64,000 nucleotides of DNA from Embleya scabrispora DSM 41855 (GTDB lineage: Bacteria; Actinomycetota; Actinomycetes; Streptomycetales; Streptomycetaceae): the NCBI RefSeq assembly GCF_000372745.1, contig NZ_KB889678.1:1-64000 (forward strand), in the 5' to 3' direction. The notes beneath the pieces are model-generated. The model did not search any database. It saw only the letters and a program-made list of their open reading frames with translations, and had not been told where the DNA came from. The translations under genes were made by a program, and so were the position numbers. Every line of letters starts with the position of its first letter. Within the stretch, counting starts at the first letter, position 1. Shown in pieces: positions 9,185 to 17,519 of the stretch.

Positions 9185-10496
9185 GACGGCTCCTTCCCGG
9201 CTTCTCCTGCGGTTCCTTCGCGATGACGCCCTGCGCCTCGAGTTCGTCGACGTAGTCGTCGGACAGGCCGAGCCGGCCGCGGAGGATGTCGCGATTGTGC
9301 TCGCCAAGGCCTGGCGCGGCGCGGAGTTCGACGTCCAGCCCGTGGAAGTGCCACGTGGGTGCGGTCAGCTTCATGGGCGTCATGGTGGCGTGGTCGACGG
9401 TGCGCAGGAACGCTCGCGCGGTCAGCTGCGGGTCGTCACGGAGATCGTCCGGCGTGAGCACCGGCGACGCCGGCACGCCGACGGTCTGGAGCTTGTCGGC
9501 GACGGTCGCCGCAGGCATCGTCCGGGTCCACGCCGCGATTTCCCGGTCGAGGTCGTCGTGAGTGGCGCGGCGGGCGCGGGCGTCGAGCAGCCGTGCGTCG
9601 GCGGCGAGGTCCGGGCGGCCCATGGCCTCGGCCAGCCGGGTCCACTGCTCGTCGGTCGTGACCGAGACCGCGACCCAGGAGTCCGCCTGCTCCGCGGGTG
9701 TCCCGTCCGCACCCTGGCTGGGGTAGACGCCCTGTGGTGCGTGCACGGGGCTCCGGTTGCCCTGCCGTTCGACGTGCGCCCCGAACTGATGGGCGACGAG
9801 GGCGTCGCCGATGAAGGTGAGCAGAAGGTTGCGCTGGCTGACCTCGATGCGCCGCCCGACCCCGGTCCGTTCGCGGGCGACGAGCGCCATGAGAACTGCG
9901 GCCGCACCGCCCAGCCCGGCCACCGGGTCGCCGTAGGAGATCCCGAACTTCTGGGGTGGTCCGTCGATATAGCCGCTCAGGTGGGAGATGCCGCTCATCT
10001 GCTCGACGTTCGGCCCGTACCCGGGCAGCCGGCGTTCGGGTTCGAGGCCCGAGTACGCCGGGAGGGACACCATGATGACGCGCGGGTTGGCGCGGCGGAG
10101 TTGCTCGTATCCGAGCCCGAGGCGATCGATCGCTCCCGGTCGGAAGTTCTCGACCACGACGTCCGACATCGCGGCCAGTTCCTGGACGATCCTGCGGCCG
10201 GCGTCGGTCTGCAGGTCGATCGCGAGGCCGTATTTGTTCCGGTTGTACTCGTTGAAGTAGCGGCTGGTGTTGTAGGGCTCGGCGACCGATCGGTCCGGGA
10301 CCGACACGGTGCGGACGTGGTCGATCCGCGTCGGGCCCTCGACCTTGATGACCTCGGCGCCGAGATCCGCGAGGTGCTTCGTCGCGAAGGGGCCGGCCCA
10401 GAACATCGAGAGGTCGAGCACGAGGAAGCCGGCGAGCGGCAGCTCTGCCCCCCCTCCCACGGCCGGCCGGTCCGTGCCGCTGGGTTCCGGGCTCAC
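9177..10496 (-). CDS. Class III (CaiB/BaiF) acyl-CoA transferase, second copy
   Basis: The 439-residue protein shows LPLAGFLVLDLSMFWAGPFA, DLGAEVIKVEGP, DVVVENFRPGAIDRLGLGY and the catalytic Asp in SYGDPVAGLGGA, all hallmarks of formyl/succinyl/carnitine-type CoA-transferases. The GTG start at 10496 shares its last two bases with the stop codon of the upstream monooxygenase-like gene (GTGA), so translation is coupled. The reading frame upstream of this GTG is Arg-rich and belongs to another gene. It is not closely similar to the neighbouring CoA-transferase, so they are not a recent duplication. The substrate is unknown. Confidence 0.9.
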   Translation of the reverse strand: MSPEPSGTDRPAVGGGAELPLAGFLVLDLSMFWAGPFATKHLADLGAEVIKVEGPTRIDHVRTVSVPDRSVAEPYNTSRYFNEYNRNKYGLAIDLQTDAGRRIVQELAAMSDVVVENFRPGAIDRLGLGYEQLRRANPRVIMVSLPAYSGLEPERRLPGYGPNVEQMSGISHLSGYIDGPPQKFGISYGDPVAGLGGAAAVLMALVARERTGVGRRIEVSQRNLLLTFIGDALVAHQFGAHVERQGNRSPVHAPQGVYPSQGADGTPAEQADSWVAVSVTTDEQWTRLAEAMGRPDLAADARLLDARARRATHDDLDREIAAWTRTMPAATVADKLQTVGVPASPVLTPDDLRDDPQLTARAFLRTVDHATMTPMKLTAPTWHFHGLDVELRAAPGLGEHNRDILRGRLGLSDDYVDELEAQGVIAKEPQEKPGRSRHA

Positions 10497-10819
10497 GGCG
10501 CGTCCGCCACTTTGGCACGGCGTAGCTCCGAACCCACGGGCTCGTAGTGCAGCAGCTCCGGTCGACCGACGAACAGCGAGCCTACGAGAGCGAGGAATTC
10601 GTCCAGCAGTCCGTCCTTCGCGAACGTGACGGTCTGGTCCTCGATGTGGTCCCATGTCGCCTCGATGACGTAGCGGGTCTCGTCCTCGACGCAGCGGAGC
10701 AAGCGGGCCGAGTGCCAGCCCCTTGCCCGCCGGTAGATGCCGTCTGCCTCGGCGAACGCGGACTCGAACGCGGCCCCGTCGGCAGCCGCCACGCGCAGGG
10801 CGGCGAGTTCGACGATCAC
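10493..10819 (-). CDS. Antibiotic biosynthesis monooxygenase (ABM)-like dimeric alpha/beta-barrel protein
   Basis: The 108 residues follow the ABM pattern: an opening strand VIVELAALRVA, a helix AFESAFAEADGIYRRARGWH, a strand ARLLRCVEDETRYVIEATWD and a final segment near GRPELLHYEPV. ABM proteins are small ferredoxin-like folds that dimerise; some are cofactor-free oxygenases, others lyases or isomerases. The GTG start at 10819 overlaps the stop of the Dabb gene (GTGA). Its place in a strictly coupled catabolic operon suggests a step on a ring or keto-acid intermediate, but no catalytic residue can be assigned from sequence. Confidence 0.75.
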   Translation of the reverse strand: MIVELAALRVAAADGAAFESAFAEADGIYRRARGWHSARLLRCVEDETRYVIEATWDHIEDQTVTFAKDGLLDEFLALVGSLFVGRPELLHYEPVGSELRRAKVADAP

Positions 10820-11121
10820 GACGACTCGTCGACTGGGAACTGGATCGCCGCACCCGAGCCGTAGACCGGTGTGACGACGTCCTCGGCGAAGCGGTCGTGC
10901 GCGGGGTGCGCGAGGTACGCACGCCAGTCGGCCTCGTCGGCGAACCTGGCGATCACGACGACGTCGGCGTTGTCCCGGCCCATGCCGAGATCCCCGCCGA
11001 ACGTGAAGGAGAGGATTCCCGGGATCTGCTCGGGCAGGGTGGCGAGTGCGTCGAGCACCGCCTGGCGCTGTTCGGGGGTGCTTTCCGGCTTCATCCGCAT
11101 GCTCCACACGTGACAAATCAT
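10816..11121 (-). CDS. Dabb (stress-responsive A/B barrel) domain protein
   Basis: The 101 residues show the Dabb layout: N-terminal strand ICHVWSMRMKPE, helix STPEQRQAVLDALATLPEQI, the GILSFTFGGDLG strand, then DVVVIARFADEADWRAYLAHPAH with the conserved YxxHPxH ending. Dabb proteins are dimeric ferredoxin-like folds related to ABM proteins; a few catalyse cyclisation or ring-opening of polyketide-like compounds. It lies 42 bases after the alcohol dehydrogenase gene and overlaps the ABM gene. The pairing of two such folds in one operon is unusual and suggests they act together or in sequence. Confidence 0.78.
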   Translation of the reverse strand: MICHVWSMRMKPESTPEQRQAVLDALATLPEQIPGILSFTFGGDLGMGRDNADVVVIARFADEADWRAYLAHPAHDRFAEDVVTPVYGSGAAIQFPVDESS

Positions 11122-11163
11122 GGAAGTCTCCTCGTCTGGTCCGGCCGTGGTCGTCGGCCCGTG

Positions 11164-12324
11164 TTACTGGGCGAATACGTCGGTGTACAGCTGCTCGATC
11201 TCGGGCGCGCTCGGGATCCGCGGGTTGTTGGCCGGTGATCCGGAGGCGAGTGCCTGCTCGGCCATGAGCGATGTCAGGGCCGACCACTCGGCCGCCGGAA
11301 TGCCGCATGCCTGCGGGTTCGGCACCTCCAGGGCCTCGTTGAGCCTGGTCAGTGCCGTGACCAGCGCGAGGCAGGCGGCCGCGTCCGAGTCGTCGTCCGA
11401 CGCGACGCCGAGTACCCGGGCGCAGGTTGCGTACCGGTCCGGGGCGCCGTCGACGGAGAACTCGGTTACCACCGGCAGAAGCATGGCGTTCGACAATCCG
11501 TGCGCGAGGTGGAAGTGCGCGCCGATCGGGCGGCTCATGCCGTGGATCAGCGCCACGCTCGAGTTCGAGAACGCCATCCCGGCCTGGGTCGCGGCGAGCA
11601 TCATGGCCGAGCGTGCGTCGTGGTTGTCCGGGTCCTCGTAGACGCGGCGCACGTTGGCGTAGATCGTGCGCATCGCGGGCAGCGCCAGGGAGTCGGCGAA
11701 CGGATTCGCGCGCCGGCTGACGTATGCCTCGATGGCGTGTGTCAGCGCGTCGACCCCGGCGTCGGCGCTCAGTCGGGGTGGCATCGTCAGTGTCAGCCGG
11801 TAGTCGACGAGCGCGGCGACGGGCAGGAACGCGAGCCCGGCGCACAGCATCTTGTCGTTCGTCTCGGTGTCGGTGACGACGGTGAAGCGCGTGCACTCGG
11901 ACCCGCTGCCCGCGGTCGTCGGGATGGCGATGATCGGAAGGCCGGGCGTGTCGGTCAGCGTCGGCGTTCGGTAGTCACGCATCCGCCCGCCCGACGCGGC
12001 GAGGATCGCGGCCGCCTTCGCGGTGTCCATCGGGCTTCCGCCGCCGAGTCCGACGACGCAGTCGAAATCGCCCGACCGCAGGACGTCGGCCGCGGCCTCC
12101 ACGCAGTGGTCGGTCGGATCGGGAACCGTGTCGGCGAACACGACCGCCTCGATCCCGGAGCCCAACGATCCAAGGACACGGTCCACGACCCCGCTGTCGT
12201 GCAGGTAGGTGTCGGTGACGACGAGCGCGCGGCGACACTCGAGCGACGAGAGGATCGAACCGAGTTCCGCGCCGGCGCCTCCGCCGATCAGCAACCGTCG
12301 GGGCAGGTGGATGGATGCCGTCAT
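11164..12324 (-). CDS. Iron-containing (group III) alcohol dehydrogenase
   Basis: The 386-residue enzyme belongs to the group III metal-dependent, NAD(P)-using alcohol dehydrogenases. It shows the dinucleotide motif VVGLGGGSPMDTAKA, the PTTAGSGSECTRFTVV segment, the metal-site helix AGVDALTHAIEAYVS, and HGMSRPIGAHFHLAHGLSNA holding further His ligands. ATG 12324 overlaps the stop of the upstream acyl-CoA synthetase gene (ATGA). In this operon it could interconvert a hydroxy acid and a keto or aldehyde acid formed during breakdown; relatives also include maleylacetate reductases, but the motifs here favour a general alcohol dehydrogenase. Confidence 0.9.
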   Translation of the reverse strand: MTASIHLPRRLLIGGGAGAELGSILSSLECRRALVVTDTYLHDSGVVDRVLGSLGSGIEAVVFADTVPDPTDHCVEAAADVLRSGDFDCVVGLGGGSPMDTAKAAAILAASGGRMRDYRTPTLTDTPGLPIIAIPTTAGSGSECTRFTVVTDTETNDKMLCAGLAFLPVAALVDYRLTLTMPPRLSADAGVDALTHAIEAYVSRRANPFADSLALPAMRTIYANVRRVYEDPDNHDARSAMMLAATQAGMAFSNSSVALIHGMSRPIGAHFHLAHGLSNAMLLPVVTEFSVDGAPDRYATCARVLGVASDDDSDAAACLALVTALTRLNEALEVPNPQACGIPAAEWSALTSLMAEQALASGSPANNPRIPSAPEIEQLYTDVFAQ

Positions 12325-14477
12325 GATGTGGTGGCCATGTCGTTGTCACTCCAGATCGCCAGGGCGTCGATGACCTCGACCTGCGCCCCGTGGACGCGCA
12401 GGGGGTTGATCTCCATCGCGGACAGTGCGGGCCCGCACGCGGTCGCGAGATCCGCGATCCGCGCGATGACCGCACCGAGGACGTCCAGGTCGGCAGCCTG
12501 CGAGTTGCGGGCGCCGAGCAACAGGGGTGCGCTCTTCAGGCTCATCAGCATCGGCTTGACGTCCGAGGGAACCACCGGAAGCAGACGAGCGCTGACGTCG
12601 CTGAGGACCTCGGTCCACGTCCCGCCGAGGCCGACGGTGAGCACCTTGCCCCACTGGGCGTCCGTCGTGATTCCGACGAGCAGTTCGAGAGCCGACGACC
12701 TCATCGGGCTCACGAGAACGCCTTCGAGTCTGGCCTCGGGGCGAGCCCGGCCGACACTGTCCATGATGGCCGTGAACGCCCGGCCCACCTCGCCCGGACC
12801 GGCCACGCCGAGACGGACGCCCCCGACCTCGGTCTTGTGGGCGATGTCCGGGGACGCGATCTTCATCGCGACCGGTCCCGCGAACTCCGCGGCCACGGCG
12901 ATCGCCTCCTCCGGCGAATGCACGAGCCGACGCGGGACCACCGGGACGCCCCAGTCGGAGAGCATCTCGCCGGTACGGACCTCCGACCACGTGCCACGTC
13001 CCGGCTCGGGGGTGGATGTGTGGGGGTTCTCCGCGTCGCCCGGCGTGCGCTGTGACGCGTTCAGTCGCTGGTGCGCCCACCATCGCTGCCGGGCCAGCGC
13101 GGACAGCGTGATGTCGAGACCGCCCCCGAGGTAGGGGATGTCGAACTCGGTCAGACTCTGCTTCTGCCGATCGGTGAGGCCTTCGCCGGTGGACGAGATG
13201 AGGTAGGTCGGGATGCGTGCCTCGCGCATCGCCTTCGCTCCGTTGATGATCGAGTCGGTGGGCCGACTGCGCTTGCCGAGGTTCTCTTGGCACAGCACGA
13301 CATCCGCCTGCCCGTCGTCCGCGACCGCGGTCAGGACGTCCGCGAGCAGTTGCGGGTGGCGCACGACGGCGCCGGTGAGGTCGAGCGGGTTGTGTGCGCC
13401 GGCGAAGTCGGGGAGCAGATCCGCGAGCCGCCGGCGGGTCGATTCGGCGAACTGCGGAAGGGGGATGTCGAGTCGATCGCAGCCGTCCGCGACAAGATCG
13501 CACACTCCCCCGGAGATCGCGGCGACGGCCACCCCGCGCAGCGGTTCGACGCCGACCTTGGCCAGCACTCCCGTGGTGACGACCAGGTCCTCGAGACTGT
13601 CGACGCGGATGATCCCGTCCTGGGCGAGCGCCGCGTCGACGACGGCGTCGTCGCCGACGATCGAGCCGGTGTGGGTGGCCGCCGTCTGCGCGGCGAGTTC
13701 GGACCGTCCGACCTTGAGCATGACGATCGGCTTGCCGACGGCGAGCGCTCGCTGTGCTGCGCGGCGCAGCCCGGCCGGGTTCCGGATCGACTCGGCGAAG
13801 ACCCCGATCGCCTTGGTGGCGGGATCGTCGATCGCGAACTCGATGACGTCGCTGACCGTGAGGTCCGCCTCGTTGCCGGTGGCACACAGGAAGTTGATGC
13901 CGATGTCGTGCGCTGCGGCGTAGCCGGTCATCATGCCGCCGAGAGCACCGCTTTGGGTGACGAGGGCGATCGATCCGGGCGTGACGTCGCCGAGCCCCTT
14001 GCCTGCGGGGTACAGGAGTGTGTTGGTGGTGAAGTTCAGGTACCCGAGGGTGTTCGGGCCGAGGAGCACCTGTCCTTGAGCGCGGACCGTCTCGCCGATC
14101 CCCTGCTCGATCCGCCGGCCGGACGCACCGGACTCGCCGAACCCGGAGGACAGGACGATGAGGCTGGGGATGCCCACCCTGCCCGATTCGAGCACCGTGT
14201 CGAGTACCGCTGCCGCAGGCGTCATGACGTAGGCGAGGTCGACCTGAGCGTCGATCGCGGACAGCGACGGGACGGCGGCGACGCCGTGGACGGTCTCTGC
14301 GCGCGGATTCACCAGCTCGACGTCGATACCGGAGCGGATGAGTGCTTGGTACACGAGGCGCGACCACGCGGAGCGGTCGCTCGCGCCGACCAGCGCCACC
14401 CGCCGCGGGCTGAACAACCCCGCGACCCGCGCCGAGGCATCGGCGCCGTCAGGCCTGCGGCTCTCCGTCGGTGACAC
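12321..14477 (-). CDS. NDP-forming acyl-CoA synthetase (acetate-CoA ligase family)
   Basis: This single-chain enzyme should activate an acid to its CoA thioester with ATP, giving ADP and phosphate. Domains in order: a CoA-binding Rossmann domain (LFSPRRVALVGAS), a succinyl-CoA-ligase-like flavodoxin part with the phospho-histidine motif ATHTGSIVGDDA, and a C-terminal ATP-grasp domain (PVAMKIASPDIAHKTEVGGV). At 718 residues it is a normal alpha-beta fusion. GTG 14477 is chosen because GGGAGGA lies 7 bases upstream; ATG 14516 in the same frame is an alternative adding 13 residues. It overlaps the crotonase gene upstream by 29 bases. Confidence 0.88.
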   Translation of the reverse strand: MSPTESRRPDGADASARVAGLFSPRRVALVGASDRSAWSRLVYQALIRSGIDVELVNPRAETVHGVAAVPSLSAIDAQVDLAYVMTPAAAVLDTVLESGRVGIPSLIVLSSGFGESGASGRRIEQGIGETVRAQGQVLLGPNTLGYLNFTTNTLLYPAGKGLGDVTPGSIALVTQSGALGGMMTGYAAAHDIGINFLCATGNEADLTVSDVIEFAIDDPATKAIGVFAESIRNPAGLRRAAQRALAVGKPIVMLKVGRSELAAQTAATHTGSIVGDDAVVDAALAQDGIIRVDSLEDLVVTTGVLAKVGVEPLRGVAVAAISGGVCDLVADGCDRLDIPLPQFAESTRRRLADLLPDFAGAHNPLDLTGAVVRHPQLLADVLTAVADDGQADVVLCQENLGKRSRPTDSIINGAKAMREARIPTYLISSTGEGLTDRQKQSLTEFDIPYLGGGLDITLSALARQRWWAHQRLNASQRTPGDAENPHTSTPEPGRGTWSEVRTGEMLSDWGVPVVPRRLVHSPEEAIAVAAEFAGPVAMKIASPDIAHKTEVGGVRLGVAGPGEVGRAFTAIMDSVGRARPEARLEGVLVSPMRSSALELLVGITTDAQWGKVLTVGLGGTWTEVLSDVSARLLPVVPSDVKPMLMSLKSAPLLLGARNSQAADLDVLGAVIARIADLATACGPALSAMEINPLRVHGAQVEVIDALAIWSDNDMATTS

Positions 14478-15396
14478 GGGCGTTCCTCCCTCGGTCTGTC
14501 GGTGGGAGTGATCCACTCGTCCCGTCGAGCAGGCGGCCGTCGTCGTCGAACGGGTCCGGCCCGGTGACGTTGACGATCCCGGGCCCGAACAGGTCGGTGC
14601 GCCGCCGCTTGAGCACCGCGATGTACTCCTCGCGAGGGGTGTTCGCGAGCTGACGGGCCGTGGGTGAGGTCATGGCGCTGCCGTCGGTCATGGCCGCCAT
14701 CTTGTGGAGCATGTGGAGCCCCATGAGTTCGAGCGTCGTGTTCTCGATGCGCTTCTGGCTGGCCAGCAACTGCCAGTCGATCTTGCTCAGTCGCCGGACG
14801 AGACCGAGGGCCTCCGCACGCGCCTGGTCCGCGGGCAGGGCCTTCAGGACGAGGCCGATCCGCGCCGCGTCGGCACCGGAGATGCTGTCGCCGGTGTAGA
14901 GCAGGCGCCTGGACCACTGCGGTCCCGCGTAGTAGGTCCACATCGGCGCGGCCGTGGTCCCCATGTCCCGGATCGGGGGGAATCCGAGTTGGGCGTCGTC
15001 GGTGACGATCGCGATGTCGCAGAGCGCCACCAGTTCGGTGCCCGCCGCCAGGCAGTGGCCGTGCACGAGCACGACCACCGGCTTCCGGAACGTCCACAGC
15101 GAGCGCAGGAGACGCCGGGGGGCCTCGACGGTCTCCACGTGCTTGCTCATGTCGAGGTCGGTGTTGCGCGCGTTCGGTTCGGCCGCGTCATCGCTGCCGA
15201 CGTCCATGCCACTGCAGAAGTCGGGGCCGTTGGCGGTGATGAGGACCGCGCTGACGTCGTCGTCCGCATCGGCCTCCGCCAGGGCGTCGCGCAGCTCCTC
15301 GAGCAACGGCATCGACAGCGCGTTGCGCTTCTCCGGGCGGTTCAGCACGAAGTGCCGCCACCCGGGCTCCTTGATCACTTGCAGGATCTCGCTCAT
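14449..15396 (-). CDS. Enoyl-CoA hydratase/isomerase (crotonase) family protein
   Basis: The 315-residue protein shows the crotonase N-terminus (FVLNRPEKRNALSMPLLEEL), the first oxyanion segment FCSGMDVGS and the second, HGHCLAAGTELVALCDIAI. The Glu of GTELV matches the first catalytic Glu of enoyl-CoA hydratases, but the second position falls in FPPIRDMGTTA, where no Glu is present. So plain hydration is doubtful and another crotonase reaction (isomerisation, C-C cleavage, hydrolysis) may be more likely. The C-terminal tail of about 50 residues is longer than usual. The ATG overlaps the stop of the FAH-family gene (ATGA). Confidence 0.85.
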   Translation of the reverse strand: MSEILQVIKEPGWRHFVLNRPEKRNALSMPLLEELRDALAEADADDDVSAVLITANGPDFCSGMDVGSDDAAEPNARNTDLDMSKHVETVEAPRRLLRSLWTFRKPVVVLVHGHCLAAGTELVALCDIAIVTDDAQLGFPPIRDMGTTAAPMWTYYAGPQWSRRLLYTGDSISGADAARIGLVLKALPADQARAEALGLVRRLSKIDWQLLASQKRIENTTLELMGLHMLHKMAAMTDGSAMTSPTARQLANTPREEYIAVLKRRRTDLFGPGIVNVTGPDPFDDDGRLLDGTSGSLPPTDRGRNARVTDGEPQA

Positions 15397-16304
15397 TGCT
15401 GCCCTCTCGAAGTCGTAGCGGTCAGGGACAGGGTCGGTGGTGGTCCGTCGGGCGGGAGCACGATCTGGCGTTGCACGCCGAGCCCGGTGATGCCGAGCTC
15501 GACCACGTCGCCGGACCGGAGCCAGACCGGGGGGTGGTGTCCGAGGCCGACGCCCGGTGGGGTCCCGGTGTTGATGAGGTCGCCGGGCTCGAGCACGAAG
15601 AACTGGCTGAGGTAGTGCACGATGACCCAGGGGTCGAAGATCATCTGCGCCGTCGTGCTGCTCTGCCGCTGCACGCCGTTCACGGTCAGCCACAGGTCGA
15701 GGTTCTGCACGTCGTCGATCTCGTCGGGGGTCGCCAGCCACGGGCCGACCGGGTTGAAGGTCTCCGCGGACTTGCCCTTGGACCACTGCCCGCCGCGCTC
15801 GGATTGGAAGGCGCGCTCGCTCACGTCGTTGACGACCACGAAGCCGGCGACGGCCGCGCGCGCCTCGGTCAGGTCGGACAGGTACCTGGCGCGGGTTCCG
15901 ATCACGATGCCGAGCTCGACCTCCCAGTCGAGCTTGGTGGCTCCGCGGGGGGTGCGGATGCCGTCGTTGGGGCCGGTGATCGAGTTCGGTGCCTTCGTGA
16001 ACACGAGCGGTTCTTCCGGCACCGCTGCCCCGGTCTCGGCAGCGTGGTCCGCGTAGTTCAGGCCGACGCACAGAATCTGGTGCGGCCGTGCGATCGGGGC
16101 ACCGATGCGCACGTTGCCGAAGGTGTCGACCTGCCCGCGGGCACTGCGTTCGTCCACGATCGACCGCAGACGGTCCGTCTCGCCCGCGGCGAAGAACCAC
16201 TCGTCGAAGTCGCCGACCACGTCGGACACATCGACGTAGCCACTCTGGGCGACACGCACGACGGGGCGCTCTGCGCCGGCCGGTCCGATTCGCATCAGCC
16301 GCAT
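15393..16304 (-). CDS. Fumarylacetoacetate hydrolase (FAH) family protein
   Basis: FAH-family enzymes hydrolyse or decarboxylate beta-diketo or acylpyruvate compounds with a bound Mg or Ca ion. The 303-residue protein has an N-terminal small domain and the catalytic core: ILCVGLNYADHAAETG, LVFTKAPNSITGPNDGI, then metal-binding LDWEVELGIVIG and FVVVNDVSERAFQ, and the closing LEPGDLINTGTPPGVG. It resembles bacterial fumarylpyruvate hydrolases and 5-oxopent-3-ene-1,2,5-tricarboxylate decarboxylases. It lies next to a tautomerase and two hydratases, as in meta-cleavage lower pathways, which suggests hydrolysis of a 2,4-dioxo acid. The start at 16304 is the first ATG after the tautomerase gene. 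Confidence 0.88.
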   Translation of the reverse strand: MRLMRIGPAGAERPVVRVAQSGYVDVSDVVGDFDEWFFAAGETDRLRSIVDERSARGQVDTFGNVRIGAPIARPHQILCVGLNYADHAAETGAAVPEEPLVFTKAPNSITGPNDGIRTPRGATKLDWEVELGIVIGTRARYLSDLTEARAAVAGFVVVNDVSERAFQSERGGQWSKGKSAETFNPVGPWLATPDEIDDVQNLDLWLTVNGVQRQSSTTAQMIFDPWVIVHYLSQFFVLEPGDLINTGTPPGVGLGHHPPVWLRSGDVVELGITGLGVQRQIVLPPDGPPPTLSLTATTSRGQQ

Positions 16305-16307
16305 GTC

Positions 16308-16721
16308 CTAGTCACCTTTCTCCGCGCGGCCGACCTCGTCGGCGCGCGCGATGCTCAGTGGTACGCCGGCCACGGCCCACGAGTCGGGTTCCGTCGGCTG
16401 GGCCCAGCCGCGGATGACCGACCGGTCGACGTCGAGGGACTCCTCGATCACGTCGGTCAGGCGTGCCAGCAGCGCGGTGCGTTGTTCCGGGGGGCGATGG
16501 GAACTGACGTGGCAGACGAAGAACGGCGCACCGATCTCCCCCGGCGCCAGCGGTCGGCCTCCGACGGCTGCTCGTCCCGGATGGGTGTGGATGAAGACGC
16601 GCGTGCGGTCGATCGGCGTCTCGAGCGTGTCGGCGATGACCCGGCTCGCCCGCGTCAGCAGTTGCTCGTACCGCCGGCGGTCGGCGATGTCGTCACCGAG
16701 GTACAGCATCAGGATCGGCAT
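16308..16721 (-). CDS. Tautomerase-superfamily protein (4-oxalocrotonate tautomerase-like)
   Basis: Directly after the initiator Met is Pro2 (MPILMLYLGDD), the catalytic N-terminal proline of the tautomerase superfamily. The 137-residue length matches the trimeric cis-CaaD/malonate-semialdehyde-decarboxylase-like branch with two beta-alpha-beta units rather than the 60-residue 4-oxalocrotonate tautomerases. The segment RVFIHTHPGRAAVGGRPLAPG lies where substrate-binding Arg residues occur in relatives. It is 3 bases from the FAH gene and 3 from the hydratase gene. A role in enol-keto conversion before hydratase or FAH action is inferred from context. Confidence 0.78.
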   Translation of the reverse strand: MPILMLYLGDDIADRRRYEQLLTRASRVIADTLETPIDRTRVFIHTHPGRAAVGGRPLAPGEIGAPFFVCHVSSHRPPEQRTALLARLTDVIEESLDVDRSVIRGWAQPTEPDSWAVAGVPLSIARADEVGRAEKGD

Positions 16722-16724
16722 GGG

Positions 16725-17519
16725 TCACTCCGCCTTGATCACGATGGAACCGAGGTGCGTGAAGTGCGCCGCCACCCGCGACCCGGGGTGCAGCGGCACC
16801 GCCTCGGTGAGGCCGCCGGTCAACACGACCCATCCGGCCTCCAGCGCCTGCCCGCGCTTGGCGAGTTCGTTCGCGGCGAAGGCGAGAGCGTGTGCCGGGT
16901 TGCCGAGGATCGCTGCGCCGGTCGCGCTGTCGACGACCTGCCCGTCGACCTCGAGCAGGCAGCCCTCGAGCGCGAGGTCGAGCCCGTCGGGCGGGAGTTG
17001 CAGCGAGCCGGTGATGTAGCGACTCGACGAGTTGTTGTCGGCGACGACGTCGGGGAGTGTGAAGGAGAACCCCGTAAATCGGCTGTCGATGATCTCGATG
17101 CCGCCCACGACGCTCGCGACGGACTGCATCGCGCGCGCGGCGGTCACGCCCGGGCCGCAGAGTTCGCTGCCCAGCACGAAGACGATCTCGGGTTCGGCCC
17201 GCGGATGGATCAGCCGGTCGGTCGGCACCGCCGTCCCCGGGGCGAGTTCCATCGTGTCCGTCAGCCAGGCGATCGACGGGGTGTCGACGTGCATCTGCCG
17301 CTGCTTGGCCACCGACGTGAGTCCGAGCTTGACCCCGACGATCCGCTCCCCGCGAGCGACCCGGAGCCGGACCGCCAGGTCCTGGGCACGGTAGGCGGCG
17401 TCCAGGTCGAATTCCGGCCAGCGCGACGCGATGCCCTCGGTCGGGGTTCGCCGGGCCTCGGCGTCGAGAAGCAGTTCGGCCACGATCTCCGATGTCCACG
17501 AACGCTCGGGGCCGGCCAT
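16725..17519 (-). CDS. 2-keto-4-pentenoate hydratase / oxalocrotonate decarboxylase family protein (A)
   Basis: The 264 residues match the MhpD/DmpE/DmpH group: AYRAQDLAVRLRVARGERIVGVKLGL, then HPRAEPEIVFVLG with the paired acidic metal ligands, GGIEIIDSRF, DVVADNNSSSRYITG and LGNPAHALAFAANELAKRG. These enzymes add water to 2-hydroxy-dienoates or decarboxylate oxalocrotonate. The ATG at 17519 shares a base with the stop of the second hydratase gene (TGATG). In meta-cleavage pathways the hydratase and decarboxylase form a heteromeric complex; this adjacent pair fits that. Confidence 0.88.
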   Translation of the reverse strand: MAGPERSWTSEIVAELLLDAEARRTPTEGIASRWPEFDLDAAYRAQDLAVRLRVARGERIVGVKLGLTSVAKQRQMHVDTPSIAWLTDTMELAPGTAVPTDRLIHPRAEPEIVFVLGSELCGPGVTAARAMQSVASVVGGIEIIDSRFTGFSFTLPDVVADNNSSSRYITGSLQLPPDGLDLALEGCLLEVDGQVVDSATGAAILGNPAHALAFAANELAKRGQALEAGWVVLTGGLTEAVPLHPGSRVAAHFTHLGSIVIKAE

